A DNA stretch of 64,000 nt from Ampullaceana balthica (taxonomy: Eukaryota > Mollusca > Gastropoda > Lymnaeidae): the NCBI GenBank assembly GCA_944989445.1, contig CALYLW010000012.1:785001-849000 (forward strand), written 5' to 3'. A model generated the notes under the pieces. The model made no database searches, was not told the DNA's origin, and saw only the letters and a program-made list of their open reading frames with translations. The position numbers and the translations under genes were made by a program. Shown here piece after piece: positions 27,101-41,800 of this stretch; positions within the stretch are counted from its first letter, which is position 1, and each line of letters begins with the position of its first letter.

Positions 27101-30100
27101 CAATGATGAATCTGTAATAATGGCTTGAACAAATCTGTCAAAGATTCAATGAAAGCGCGTACTCCCTTGGTGGTTGCCAACAAAATGATCCTGAAACGTA
27201 ACTCATTAAGTATGTTAATATATGCACACGATTCTAAAGCAATGTGATAGCCATCAGGCGTAAAAGCAGGAAGTGCCGCCTTGTTACAGACCATCGAGTG
27301 TCACGTTCAACAACGCATCATTTAAAATGCTTTCTTTCTGGCGATCTACACCAGTTCAACCAAGTATTTAGATTATGGATTGAGTTTTTGAGTATAGCCA
27401 TCTCTTTAAAGGCCTGTTATTTGTTAGAACCCAAAATATTTCGTCTAACCAGTAGATTTATTCCGTTACATTGTCATCTCAGTGAAATCTTATTCAATGA
27501 TTTTTCTAAACGGTAGAATTTATGGCTTCGTTTTTTTCTCTCATTTTGTTTCGTTTTTTAAACTAGTTGAAGACTTTAATACTTCTTAACTCTCATTAAC
27601 AGTGAGTTCATCCAGTAATTTATGGCTTAATAGTACTACACACACAATTCAATATGTAGCTCAAGCCATAGCTTAGTTCGTCACTAGTTGTTAAGTAACC
27701 TACACCTGCAAAATTTACAATTCGTTAAAAAAAATGTATTAAGTGACAAGTCACGTGCACTCCCAAATTTGACATGACTCGAATCAGCTGAAGGCAAAAT
27801 GTTCCTATTAGAATTCACGAATGACCTTTTATTTCGGGTTAAACGTTGAAAATTAATTCTTCACATTCCAAATATCCGTTCGATCTCAATAAAACAAACC
27901 ATCTGCTGGTGAAGATTCCCATAGTTCGGCTACCCATTTAATTTCCATCCCTGCACCAGATGGCGTGCGAGCCTGCTGCTGTCACCGACAGTCTAGCCAT
28001 TCTTCCGAAGACCATCATTACCACACTCCAACGTAGAGTCCACCACGTCACAATTTCTGCATCTGCTTCCTTTTCCCGGAAGATGTTTTCTTTGAATGGA
28101 AATTTCTCAATGAAAACCTCTTTCATGATTAACTGAAATAGATTACACATTACAACAAAAGTAAAATGAAAAGTATGTTCATTTAAATAATTATTTCTAC
28201 TAATAATAACTATTTTTAAAATAAAAAATAAACCCTCTATTTTATATCACGAAAATTAGGCCGAGAAAGTATAAAAAGATGAAACGTATCCCATGCTAAC
28301 ACAATGAAAGCTCAGCTAAATAATATTAGCTGTTTTTTTTGTGTTTGTTTGTTGTTTTTTTTGTTGTTGTTGTTTTAAAAAAAAACCAAATAAAGATTTC
28401 CAAGTTTAAATTAGAAATGATTTGAGGTTTCGAATTATAGTAGTTAATTCTACATAAAAATGAAAGTTAATGAAAATCTGGCACCTTTCCTTCATTATGT
28501 AAATCTGCTATTATAAAACCCTTGCTGAAAAAACAAGGGTTAAACCAAAACAATTTAAACAACTATCGACCTGTGTCTAGTATTTCATTTTTGTCGAAAT
28601 TCATTGAAAAACTAGTCTTAAAACAACTTTTTTCTTATCTGAATGACCACACTCTTCTAAGTCCTATTCAGTCGGCCTACAGACCTTCTCACAACACAGA
28701 GACCAACCTGTTGAAGGTAACAAATGACCTCCTACTCGCACTGGACAGTGGGAAAATTTCTATATTGGTCCTCTTAGATCTTAGTGCAGACTTTGACACT
28801 GTCGACCATCAAACACTGCTGAAAACCATGCAAAATTATTTTGGAATTTCTGGCTCAGTTCTGGCTTGGTTTCAATCATACTTATCTAACAGATCACAGG
28901 TAGTATCAGTAGATGGCTGTATCTCTCACAAAGCTGACTTGCTTTATGGTGTGCCTCAGGGCTCCGTTTTGGGTCCGGTACTTTTTGTACTGTATACAAG
29001 GCCACTACTTCTACTGCTCGAAAAGCATTTAGTTAAAAGCCAATCATTTGCAGATGATACTCAGCTATATACTCACACTGATCCCTCTAATATGGACTCC
29101 GCTGTCCAATTGATGCAAGAGTGCATTGATGAGGTAAAGTCTTGGATGACGTTCAGCAAACTCAAGCTGAATGATGACGAGACTGAAGCACTTCTATTTT
29201 GCAACAATAAATCACGCAGTACTTTGTCTCTTCCGAATTTAATTCACGTAGCCAGTTCGGATATTCTGTTCACAACATTGACTAGGAATCTTGGCTACAT
29301 TATTTCTGACAACATGTCTATTAACAACTTCATCAATCACATCTGTCGCTCTGCCTACACTGCCATTCGTCAGATCAGCTCAATCCGTCATTACTTAACA
29401 GTTAGTGCAACAAAATCTCTATTCTGTGCTCTTGTACTAGCTCGTATGGATTACTGCAATTCTCTTCTGTCAGGTGCGCCAAAACAATGCATTGAAAAAC
29501 TACAGAAAGTTCAAAATTCAGCTGCCAGACTGGTGCTCAAGGCAAAAAAACATGACCATGTTACTCCACTCCTTCGCTCACTTCATTGGCTGCCTATACA
29601 AGCCCGTATTGATTTCAAACTGGCCGTTCTCTGTTACAACTTCTTTTCGGACTCATGCCCATCGTATCTTACTGAACTTTTGTCGGTCTACTCACCCACT
29701 CGCCAGCTACGATCTTCTGCAGACACACGCGTTCTCTCTGTTCCTACGACACGCACCAAAACATTTGGTCAAAGGTCGTTCTCTTTTTGTGCAGCCAAAC
29801 AATGGAATTCTCTACCATTACACATACGTAGTATTCAAACAACCAAGTCCTTCAAGACTGCACTTAAGACACATCTTTTCAAAATTTATTTTCAAAATAA
29901 ATGAAACAACATTTCTTGTAAATGATTAAACGTAGCTTATGTATAATGTACTGTAATTATTGTGTTTGTTATGATATGAAAGTTAATTTAATACTCATAG
30001 GTATGTTATTTCTTTCATGTAAAGCGCTGTGAGCCCAGTTCCTTACTGGGATACAGCTCTATATAAATAATCAATTTATTATTTATTATTATTATAAAAA

Positions 30101-31770
30101 AGGCGAGCTACCATTAAAAATGAGGGTACAAAACAGAAAAACGATAATTATTTCTTAGACATTCATTCTTAAACACTTCCAAAAACATTCAAAATTTTGA
30201 TGTATGTTAATCATATATTTCATTTATCTTTTTTTTTAAAAAAAATGCTTTCATTTAAATAATAAAAATAATGTTTATGAGTAAATAACAATAAGTAAAT
30301 AAATAAATACTCGGACCCAAACATATCTTCTAGAACAAAATGTTTTACTTTTGAATGTCGACGAAAAACATTTACTAGTTCTCAACAGCAAATAGTCTGC
30401 TCCGAGTGAAGTATTACTATCCTTGCCACACGAACACGCCGAGTGTTACTGCAACACTTTGGGGATCCCTGACCCACATCTTCTAATGAAGTACATCGTA
30501 ACCCATCGCTTGCCAAACCTCGTCCCACGGTTTTACCCAACACAAAAGGCGCCACCTTTGGCAGGCCTCAGAGCCACGAGTACCCTTCTCTTTGACCGGG
30601 GGAACGGCACGGAACCGCACCCCACTGCTGGACGAGCTGGTCAAACGTAAGCCTCGGTTACAGAGCTAATGCAGCTAATTTGGACGAGCTGTTTGTATCA
30701 CAACAATGCTAATCATTCGGGTGCCATAGCCCAAGGGGGGTAAGCAGTCCATGTCGCCCGCGGTCTTTCAGGACGCCGTGATGTTCTTCAGGTGGCGTTA
30801 CCTTCCCCCGAAGTAAAAGCATACGGAATATCCATTTTTTAGCATTATTTTTAAAATTTAACACTGTTATTGTATTTGAAATGCCTATTCGCTGTTATAT
30901 TTATGATTATTAGCCGACACTATTGATATATACAAGGGAACTGTGCAAAAAAAAAGGGGGGGGGCATTAAAAAAACCAAGATATTTGAAGCTATAAAAAT
31001 AAAAAGTAAATAATTACTCATTTTTCAAGAATAATTAAATTTCACAATTTGCGGTTCCGTTGGCACGATTATATAATAAACATATGTTAGACTCACGAAT
31101 TATATAGATGACAATATTAATAATGAAATATAGTAATTATATTTTACAACAAACACTACACCAGCTGTACATTGTGACGCGGCTACCAATAGTTAATCTT
31201 GTCACCATTTCTGTGTGTATTTTAAGTTTACTGATGGTTAAGAGTAGAGAATTACTTGTCATAACCAGTTTTTGTTTTTCTTATTTGGTCATACGCAAGT
31301 AATATTCAACTTAGGTCAGTGACTTATTTAAATAGGAATGTTCAGTTTTCAGACTTTCCCACGCAGATAAATAAGATCTACTGAAATATTAACATTTTAA
31401 AAGTTTTTTTTCTCTCTTAAAAATCAGATTAATAAAGGAAATCAGCAGACGTAATTTGATGAAAGTGCATGAAATTCTTAATTCGTAATTTCAGTAATCA
31501 TCCTAATGATGTTAGCGTTGCAACATTTACGACATTGTGTGTGTGTATGTGGGGGGGGGGTAAGCAGTTATAACAGACGGTGCGTTGGGTACTGTCCTAT
31601 ATAGTATACCAATTAATGATTAAACCCTTAGATGACAGGCTATAGAGAACGCGTTTATAAGTTAAATTGTGAAGGACAACATTTATTTATTTAAAGTTCA
31701 TAATGTACTGCCAAAGTCCAGCTATGATACTTTATGATTCTTTTTATCTCCTCCAGTCTATCTCTCCCTC

Positions 31771-31856
<86 letters not shown>

Positions 31857-32836
31857 TCTCTCCCTCTCTCTTTGTCTCTCTCTCTCTATGTCTCTCTTTC
31901 TCTCTCGCTCATACGCACTATAGTTTCCTACAAAACCCCGTCGCTTTTTCCTACTTCATTATCAGTGTCTACTACGATGCTTTAAATATTATTTATTTTC
32001 CCCGAAACCACGTGTTAAATTAAAAATATTCATTTTTTAAAGTTCGGAAAAAGGCAATTTAATTTTTTTTTAAATATAAATGAAAAACAAACAAACAAAA
32101 TATTTTTTTTTAAAATGCAACTACGGAAAAATAAAGCAAGTAAATGGATGAGCGATTGAATAACTTTTGTGAGAAAATTTAGACATTTTTCTAAATATTC
32201 CGCTTAAAACATTGGGGGAAATATAAAAAAAAATTTTTTTAGGAAGAGACAAAAATGTGCTGTTGTGTTGGGAAAGGCGAATAAGAACTTATTAGGATTT
32301 GTATAAAGTGTCCAACCTGCCTGCATGTTTTGTCCAGTAACTTATGTCAATGACAGACTCAAACCTCACCACCGCCACTTTTGGTGCTTTTTCATTTTAG
32401 CCACCAATTTTCGACAAACGATTTTCAACAGAATATTTTCTTTACGTCTCATTTTGCTTTTTCTCCTTTTTCAGAAAAATTCCGTACAAACGTGAATGTA
32501 GAGGCTACATGTGTGCATACAATCACTTGAGTGGCACAGCGGCGGAGAAGTCAGCCCAGAAAACGCTCCAGCTCTATTTGTACGAATGTGCGAGGAATCC
32601 CAGGTGTTCACCAGGTAAGGAGTCTATTCAGCAATCATAGCACCCTAAAAATAGTAGTAGTAGTAGTAGTAGTAGCAGTAGTAGTAGTAGTAGTAGTAGT
32701 AGAAGTAGTAGCAGTAGTAGTAGTAGCAGCAGTAGTAGCAGTAGTAGTAGTAGTAGCAGTAGTCGCAGTAGTAGTAGTAGTAGTAGTAGCAGTAGTAGTA
32801 GTAGTAATAGTAGTAGTAGTAGAATTAGTAGTAGTA

Positions 32837-32897
<61 letters not shown>

Positions 32898-32963
32898 GAG
32901 GAGTAGTAGTAGTAGCAGTAGTAGTAGTAGTAGTAGTAGTAGTAGCAGTAGTAGTAGTAGTAA

Positions 32964-33011
<48 letters not shown>

Positions 33012-36000
33012 GAGGAGGAGGAGGAGGAGTTCTGGAAGAAGAAGAAGAAGTAGTAGAAGTAGTAGTAGCAGTAATAGAATAGCAGTATTAGCAGTGGTAG
33101 TAGTTACAGTAATAATAATCAAATAATGATAAAAACAATGGCAACATTAATGTTAATATAAATTAGTCAATCAAGTCCAGTTTAAAAAGTGTTAATTCCT
33201 GAACTCACACTCAATGGTTTCAGTGCATTGCAGTTGTGGGAACTTATTTTAAAACAAGTGTCGCATCAGTGGATCGTCAAACGTCACGAGGCGGCACCTA
33301 AAAAAAATATGGGATACTCATGTCAAATACTAAAAAGTCGTCTTTGTCTTAAATCTTTCTTTTCTTGATATATGATGGATTCTGCTGGCTGCAAAGAGCC
33401 CCGTGCCCGTGGCATGCTGATTGTGTCCTGCGGGCCTCAGTTTTCCCACCCGCCCGCGTTGTAGGGACAATGGATGAATAGTGACGTTTCTGAAAGGGCT
33501 GATAAAAAATAACAGGAGTTTTTAGAAAAATGATATTGGAATTTAAAAACAAAAACAAACAAAACAACCTGTCATTATAAACGCGGTACGCTCACAGCAA
33601 CAGTCGCGGGCGGAATTTAAACGCGTGTTTCTTACAACAGCGTATTATACTATAACTCGTGACATTAGAAATGCTCCCCTGGGCATAAGCGGTTACTTGG
33701 ATTTCCGTATTTCTAACCATTATCAGTAATTGTCAACCGGTTATTTCACAAACGATTTTCCCCCAAGCTCTTCGCGCCGCACTTCTATGCACAACACAAT
33801 TTTTTTTTAACATCAACCTATTTCGCAGACCTAATTATCAAAAACTTCGTCAATATAAATAAGGCACTCCCTCTTTCTCGTACACAAACTCATACACATT
33901 TTATATTTTCTTAAAAAGTGGTTAACGAAAGAATCACTCCATTTCGTATTAAAACAATCTCAGTAAAGAAACGTTTAATTCTTCTTGATATGTATGTTCA
34001 CAGTAATAACACGTATTTGTTTCAACCGGCTGGTCGTGCTTAAATAAACCAGAGTATCAGAAAACCGATTAGCTGCGATTTGCCCATAAATTTAACGTAG
34101 AAGGGCTTATAAAAAATAGTTATATTTTTTTACCGATTTATGGTACCAATTAACGGACGTGGGGCAGGGGCGATAGGAAATGATTTATCAAATTCTCATG
34201 ACGTGTACCAACGGGATCAGTGCCTAGCCCACCCCAATAGATTTGTGCCCAACCCTATCATGTCCTAAAAGGGCAGATTATACGACATTAAATTATGCAA
34301 ACCAACGTCAATCTTAGTTTAAAAATGAAAGAAACCTTTGCATGGTTTCTTTAAATATTATTGCGAATTTAATCACACTTTTACATAGTCATGTGCCCTC
34401 GACAGATAAAAGTTATATTTAAAATAAAATTCAACATTAATCCTATTACTGGATACAATTAACAGCAAAATATCATTAATAATTAAAAATAAATTTCATA
34501 CAAATAGTTTAACAAATGGCAATAAATTATTTCGCCCATCTCCCTAAATTCAATTTTTTAGCCTTTGAATGTTCCTTCTTTGAAAATTCTTTCTTATAAT
34601 TTAAATTATTTATGCGTTGTGATTTCCCATTTCCCGAAGAGGACTAGTAAACATTTCTTACAACCGTTTCGCGACATGGGTCTACGCTCACCCACTGAGT
34701 TATTACCCTTGTGAGAAATTGGTAATGTCAGTTTAAGGCAAATAATTCATTTGGTTGGTTGATTGGGCGGCGTATGTGGGTGGTGTGTTTGCGCGGTGGG
34801 GTGGGGGGGGCACACATATCAACGCGATGGCCAATAAAAGTAAACTGGGCACACGTTGTTGAGTGACTTCAACTGAACCTTGTACAAAGAGTGTAAAAAA
34901 ATATGTTTGACCACATCCCAAAACACGATTTATTCATTGCTTTGTCAAGCATTCCATCAGTCATAAGTCTTTCTGTTTAATAGGTACTTTGTCGAGTCCC
35001 TGGTTGGTCTTGTCTTGAGATAAGGGACGAAATAATTTATTACAGTCATGGAAGCTAGTGAATTGTAAATAGAGATGGGAAACAGAGTGCAAACCAATCG
35101 CGGCCAGATAAAACCTCTTAATATCGGAGCCTACATTAGCGCTTTCCATCTACTAAATTTACCTGACTAAATATACGATTAAGTAACGCACAGTTATCTA
35201 TATAAGAATCCCTGTATTACCCGGCCTACCCTTTTGGTTACTCATCACACTTTTTCATGCCCTCTATCTATATTGGACATTTTATCGGGGTCATTATCAA
35301 AGTAACTTTGACAAACTGACGCACGTTTTATGAAGAGAATTGATTTCCTTTTTAATTATTCTGTTAATGTAAATGAATAATTATTTTTTATGTTAATTTT
35401 GTATTCTTAATTTTTGACCCTGGAATAGCATTACGGCATTACGTGCAGTTAATTAAACGAAGTAATAATTCGGAGATATCTCCGTATAACGCTGGGCGTT
35501 ATAGACAGATATTTCCCATGATTCTTAGCGTCATACGCAAATATTTTTGGCTGGTCATGTGACTACTTGCCAATTGGATATAAGATTTTTTAAAATTCAC
35601 ATGGTTCCATGAGCTTCTGTGGTCTCACGGTTAGGGCATTAGATTCTTGAAGTGTGAGGTGGAGGTTCGAGATTCGTTTGAGTCTATTTTTTTTAAGGTT
35701 GTAATTTCAGTTTTTGGGTCTGGGTTAGGTTTAGTTGTCTATTTTATAAATTAAAATAGAAAAAGAGTTTCTTTTGAGTCTTTTTTTTAAGGTTGTAGTT
35801 TCAGTTTTAGGGTCTGGGTTAGGTTTAGTTGTCTATTTTTTAAATTAAAATAGAAAAAACAACAAATATAGCAACCAAAATACGATTTATCGAGCGCACC
35901 GTTCTCTTTGCTTTTACCAAATTAATTTTAAATTCATAAATCTTTTTGAAATAAATTTTAAGCTATGATAGGTACATATATACTAAATTAGAACGGAAAT

Positions 36001-37549
36001 TGTTTTTATTTTTTAAAAAAGAAATCTCCGTGTAACGCCGGGAGTTATTGGGAGAAATCTCCGTATAACGCCTGGCGTTATTCGGAGATATCTCCGTATA
36101 ACGCCTCCCTTAATTAAAATACATGTGGAAATGTCGTATGAATTTAGCAAATTTTGCGTGCACATTGCCAAATTCGTTTTTTTTCGTTTACACCCATGTT
36201 AGGTAATTTCTACTTCTGTTGAAAAAAATGGTGTATACCTTAAAGATTATAGAAATAAACGGCGTGCATATAAACTAGCTTGGCCAGGAAGAGCATTTAA
36301 CTTCAAACTGTTTGACAAAGGGGGGGAAAATGACATATTGAGCCGGAAACCTGAAAGCAAACTTCGCATCTCTTCTCCCCGCATGATGATCAAAGCGCTA
36401 CAAATATTAGTTCTCCATAAATAGCTCTTGTGCACGCCCCGATTATGCGGATATCGCCGTCGGCGAAGCTTCTAGAGCTGGTTTGTTTCATTCTTACACA
36501 TCTCTACGCATTTGAAGATTTGTCAAAAACATTTAAAAATTAAACTTTAGCTCGGATTTTCAATATGTGATCTTGTAAATTTGGGGATATCAATGACTTA
36601 GCGTAGTGTTATTTTTTCCATATCATTTATTGGATACAAAATCCTGGTATGAAGCTATTAAATGACTGACGCTAATAATTTCAAGTCCTTTATTTAACAA
36701 TAATTAAAGAGATTTTCTAGATAAATTACATAAAATGTAAATACCTACGAGATTGATTGTTAAATTATTGCCCAAAATTTCGATCCCCCAATGTAACAAC
36801 TGCACATAAAATGTGGTAATCGTCACTCAAACTAACGCTAGTTTAATTTATATATATATAAGATGTTAAATGTTACGTCCTTGTAAACTAATAAAATTGA
36901 TATAAAAACTTTACTCAAGACAACATGATCTGAGAGTCAAATTTAAAATAGCACGTGACTTGATTATAAATATCTGGAATAATATAATTGAAAAAAGTAA
37001 CGTGTGACTTTTACAATCGCTTTAAAAAAAAATAAGTGCTGATTTTTTCTTGAAAATTTCAAGGATGGAGAAAGTGTTATCTTAAGTACAAATGCAACAA
37101 AATTATAAAAGTCTAAAGTGATTTAAAATGTATTAATAGATATATCGCCAGATTAGTTTTAACATAAGGATATCGTCAGGTCGTGAACACGAGATCTCAT
37201 GAATGAGAAATTGTAAAAAATGTGCGACCATCCAGAAAGCAGTAAACTGCAAATAATTTAAGACAAACGATTTGTTACTTCAAAACATCGCTGCTAGTGC
37301 ACGAATCGTAACAGTTTCATATTTTAAGATGTTCTTGTTGCTCTACATTTTGATATTTAAAGCTGAGATCTAATTCAAGTATTCCTACATGCAAGAACTT
37401 CATTAAAACGAATGCATTTTAGCTTATACCGGTGTAAATAAAAATACATGTATTAAAGCCACAGCACTGATTTCATTTTTGAAAAGATATTTTGAAACCT
37501 CATTGTATTATAACAAAATGGAGAGAGAGGGAGAGAGAAAGAGCACGAA

Positions 37550-37629
<80 letters not shown>

Positions 37630-38729
37630 GAGAGAAATAGGGAGATGGGCTTTGTTGACCCTTGTAATGGCTGAGCCGGCAAACTGCGACCTCTGAATGG
37701 ATCACTCCAACGGTCGTGTTGAATCAAACTGTATTAGCGCCAGAAAACTTTATCGATTGAATGACGTCTGCGATATGACCAATTAAGTGGTCAGATGACC
37801 CGGGCTCATTTGTTTTAATTTTATTCGATGCAAGGAGATGAAGGTTCGGGCAGCTGGGCGAATTCAGCAGTTGAATTTAGAATCAATAGTACATGTATTA
37901 AAATTTGTGGAGGCATATTTTGGTCATTCGTCAATCATGCTTATGATTCTGTTTCTTAATCAAATCGGTACTTGGCTAGGTAGCTGAGAATTTTCATAAA
38001 GAATTACCATATTTACCTTTTGTTGACCTGGATTATCAGACAAACATTCGGTCGTTACGGATTTTCCAAGTGCCCCAAAACAATCATCCCTTTAACTTTA
38101 ACCCCATTGAATGTATGCTCCACCGTTCAGATTAGTCTAATACTTTCTTTACTTCTACAGATAACGTTACTTGATTGTTTGAAACGTTTAAAAATGTTTT
38201 ATTTCTAAGACCAAACCAGGAGTTTCTCATTGAAACATGTAAACCCCAAAGAATTTTCAGCACATAAATTGATTTGTGCTTTCTTCTCACTCATGCTCAA
38301 AAGTTATCTATTGACATGAGATGAACATGATGACTAAAAAATTCTTACTCCCACAGATGACCGGAGGCCTCTTAGTATAAACACTCTTTAACCCCTTTGG
38401 CATCTAGTCTCTCCCTCCACCCCCACCATCACCCATTCCATCCCCGGGACTGTACCAGGGAATGCGTTATAGAGAGAAAAACTAGTTGATCAATAATTTA
38501 ACCGACTAATTTAAACCCAACTTTGTAATTGAACGCTGCATAGCCGGCTTATTGACGTTTGCCTAAGAGTTCTTTTCTTGGCTCACTTAGACCTTCCACT
38601 AAGTAGATAAATGGATGAATAGAAATAAGAGAAAATTGTATCAAATATTTACTTAATTACATTTATTAGCATAGCAGACACACTTCTCAATACACATAAA
38701 TTCATCATTATATGTTCAAGTATAAGTCC

Positions 38730-38800
<71 letters not shown>

Positions 38801-41800
38801 ATACATTACTATATTATTTTATATATAATTTAAGGAGCTAATATTCGTTGCAACTTATCCCTAAATCAGACTAATTAGGGTAATGGGGTCTTATTTTCGT
38901 GTAACCCATGGTGAATTTGATTATCAGAACATTGCTGTGTCATATTAACTCACGTACTCGAAAATCGTCCCCATATATAATGACATTTTTAAAAATTACA
39001 ATAAAAAAAGACATGCCTTTTTTGAACAGTAATAAGTCTATCAACAATATTAAGACGTTTTGGTTTTAAAATATTTTCTGCGCACTTTCCGGGCGATGTT
39101 ACAAAAATCATATATCCTATATAATAATCATCCTATATAATAAAAGGTTAAGTTCTGTCCCGTCATCTTTAGCGATTGGTCTCTCAAACACACATGACTC
39201 CTACAGCCAATCATATCAAGTTTACGCGGACGTTTAAAACGAGTTATTTTTGGTGCAGTATTTCTTCCAAGACTTTATTTTGAGTTATGCGCGTTGGGAT
39301 TTATAGTCACAAGCTCTGTTTTTACGAGTTATTTATTTTAACTATAATGAATAGTATTTTTGACGTGATGCACATGTATGCCGGTCGAGACGGCTGTTGA
39401 AGGGGGGTTACAACATGCGACCGAACGGTGGCGGAACGTCCTTGGACGGGCTTGGTTGCTCGTATATAATAAAATGCAATGTTCTGTCCAGTCATCGATA
39501 GCGATTGGTCCCTCAAACTCCGACAGACTCCCACAGCCAATCAATAGCGGAGAAAAATTAAATCTCATTTACATATTGAACGACGTTCAAAACGAGTTAT
39601 TTTTGGTGCCGTTTTTTTTTCCAGAGTTTATTTTGAGCGATGCGCGTTGGGATTTGCAGTCACAAATATTTTTAAGGGTTATTTATTATAACTATAATGT
39701 ATCGTATTTTTCACGTGATATACATGTATGGCAGGTCAAGACAGCGGGTCTCTCGACAAACCACGGTGGAGGGGAGGTAGGGTTTCTCGATAGACCGCGA
39801 TGTTGGGGTGGGAAGGGTCCCTGGACAGGCCGCGGTGTGGGGGGTAAGTAGGGTCTCTGGAAAGACCAAGGTGTTGGGGGAGGTAGTGTCCCTGAACACA
39901 CGGGGGTGGGTAATGTTGTTATAACAAGAATGTATAGTATTTTTGACGTGATACACATCTATGGCCGGTCGAAACGGTGGGTCTCTCGACAAACTGCAGT
40001 GGAGGGGATGTAGGGTCTCGCGACAGACCGCGGTGTTGGGGTAGGGTCTCTGGACAGACCGCGGTGTGTGTGTGGGGGGGGGGTAAGGTCTCTGGACAGA
40101 TGGGGGTGGGTAATGTTGTGATGTCCTACCATGAACTTCACAGGTCACCCTACCCTTACACCCGTCCTTAGACGGGCTTTGTTGCTAGTGAACGAATAAA
40201 TGTGTATGCTTCTGATGCAAGTGGCTCTTTCAGATAAGCTTCTTGGCGCTTCATTGCGTCTCTCTGTATTAGTTCTGTTACATTATTGTCTTCTCTCAAT
40301 GGAAGGAACAAATCAATTTCGTTTCCTGAAATATTCCATACAGTTAATGACTAAAACGGTAATTTTAATTGATAACTACTGTGAAAACAGAAATCATTAG
40401 GATTATTCGATTTTATTGGAAAAAAAAACAAAAATATAATGAAAATTAATTGTAAAATTTACAGAATAAAGAAAAAAAAACCCACAAGTTTTTAAAGTAA
40501 ATCACGCACTTCAGCTGTAAAGAGTTTCAATGTCAATATTTTTGAAAATGTTCCCTGACATAAGTTCAGGAATCCTTTGAAAACACTTTGTAACTAATAT
40601 CTGGATCAATAGCTGTTATGTCTCGATGAAATGTTTCTTGTTTCGCGTATGTGAATTAAATCACGGAGAAGACAATAGGAAGGCAATTTATTTCGACACT
40701 TGGTTTATTTGCTGGAAGCTGTAAAATAACAACACAATTTTTTTGGATCTCACGGTACACTTCAGTGGCGCTTCTATTTTGTTCTTGAAATATTTCGTGT
40801 GGGCGTGTAAAGTGTGTGTGTGTGTCTGAGTGTGTGTGTATGTGTGTTAAATAGTGAATTATTATGATTCGTTTTTACTTCCTTTATATTAGTTGTAATT
40901 TATATTTTAAATAATCCTTATAAGTAAGCGATCACCCGTACAGGACCGATTAAGCTTCGACAGCATTCATTTTAGTCATAGTAGGCTACCTGTATATTTC
41001 ATGATAAAATATAGAATGCGTGGCCATTCAATAATAAGACATTATATACAGCAAAGTATTTTTTTTAATTTTATAAAATAGTTTTCAAATTTTTATGAAG
41101 TTATTATAATTTTCAAAGTAACTCTGTTGATATTTAACACCAGGTATAGCCTGGGGTTACTTTTATCTTTTTTGCACTAAACACGCCATTTCTAAAAAAA
41201 AACATTTTTTTGAAGCCTACGTGGCCATACATGATGTGATTATTTTAGTCGGTTATTCGCTTTCTTTTCTCGTGAATTCCTAACAACATTATGAAATTTT
41301 CCAGCTCAACAGATTGTTCCCGATAATTCAGTTAGAATGATTGGCATCAGAAATTAAAAAGTAACAGGAAAAAAGTGTCTGTTTCTGAAAATCTAAGTTT
41401 TAAAGTTTACAATGAGAATTTCTAAAATAATCATTGACAAATGTTCATAAAAATTTTAGCTAACAAATCGTCAACGTTGTTCAATTAAAATAGCAAATTT
41501 CACTTCTATGTGAATAGACTGTTGGAAAAAAGTTTATTTTTTCACATTTTGTGCTTTCTCTATATAAATTGTATTTACAAGGTCTAACATTTATTTAGGC
41601 TTTATTCTATGCCGAAGAGTGACAAAAATGTTAACCAAATATTAAATTTAACTTAATCCTAGCAAATGATATCGTCGTATCATTGATGAGAGGAAACATC
41701 TAAAATAATTCTTTACTCCACAAGACAGACGACGGTCAAACACGAGAATAGACGGGAGTAAAATAAAAAAATGAACTTAAACGAACTGATGCGTTGGTTT

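Larger units (their letters stand above)
6135..32474 (+). other. Intron 1 of the peptide gene (26.3 kb, phase 2)
   Basis: Donor gtgagt, and acceptor tttctcctttttcag with a strong pyrimidine tract. The intron carries the repeats and transposon remnants listed separately. Stretches 6901-12910, 12962-16880, 17070-22030, 22155-24893, 25396-28473 and 30096-31759 are mostly AT-rich DNA with no supportable gene. Slightly GC-richer islands occur at about 8640-8830, 10200-10520, 12000-12260, 15660-15960, 23050-23430 and 30420-30800. Their short open frames (for example 23124-23369 and 30423-30650) have no recognisable domain. They may be regulatory, or exons I cannot recognise. Confidence 0.72.
35471..36110. 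repeat. Composite repeat with palindromic 33-bp units at both ends
   Basis: At 35471 and 36083 the same cggagatatctccgtataac segment occurs. Around 36027-36110 there are about three units combining ggagatatctcc (palindrome) and ataacgcctggcgttat (near-perfect palindrome). Between the ends lie the tRNA-like head at 35611 and the 96-bp duplication at 35680. The whole may be one composite mobile element, but I could not define target duplications. Confidence 0.6.

Noticed and set aside
31703..32023. Ser-Leu repeat protein
   Set aside because: Artefact of the CT microsatellite; the same applies to frames over the GA tracts at 37500-37700 and 45393-45674.
32531..33082. 183-residue plus-strand and 164-residue minus-strand frames rich in Val or Leu
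   Set aside because: They are translations of the AGT microsatellite. The first part of the plus frame overlaps exon 2 in a different frame from the one supported by splice sites.
39338..40171. Pro-rich frames on both strands
   Set aside because: They lie in the non-coding Helitron pair and its G-rich minisatellite.
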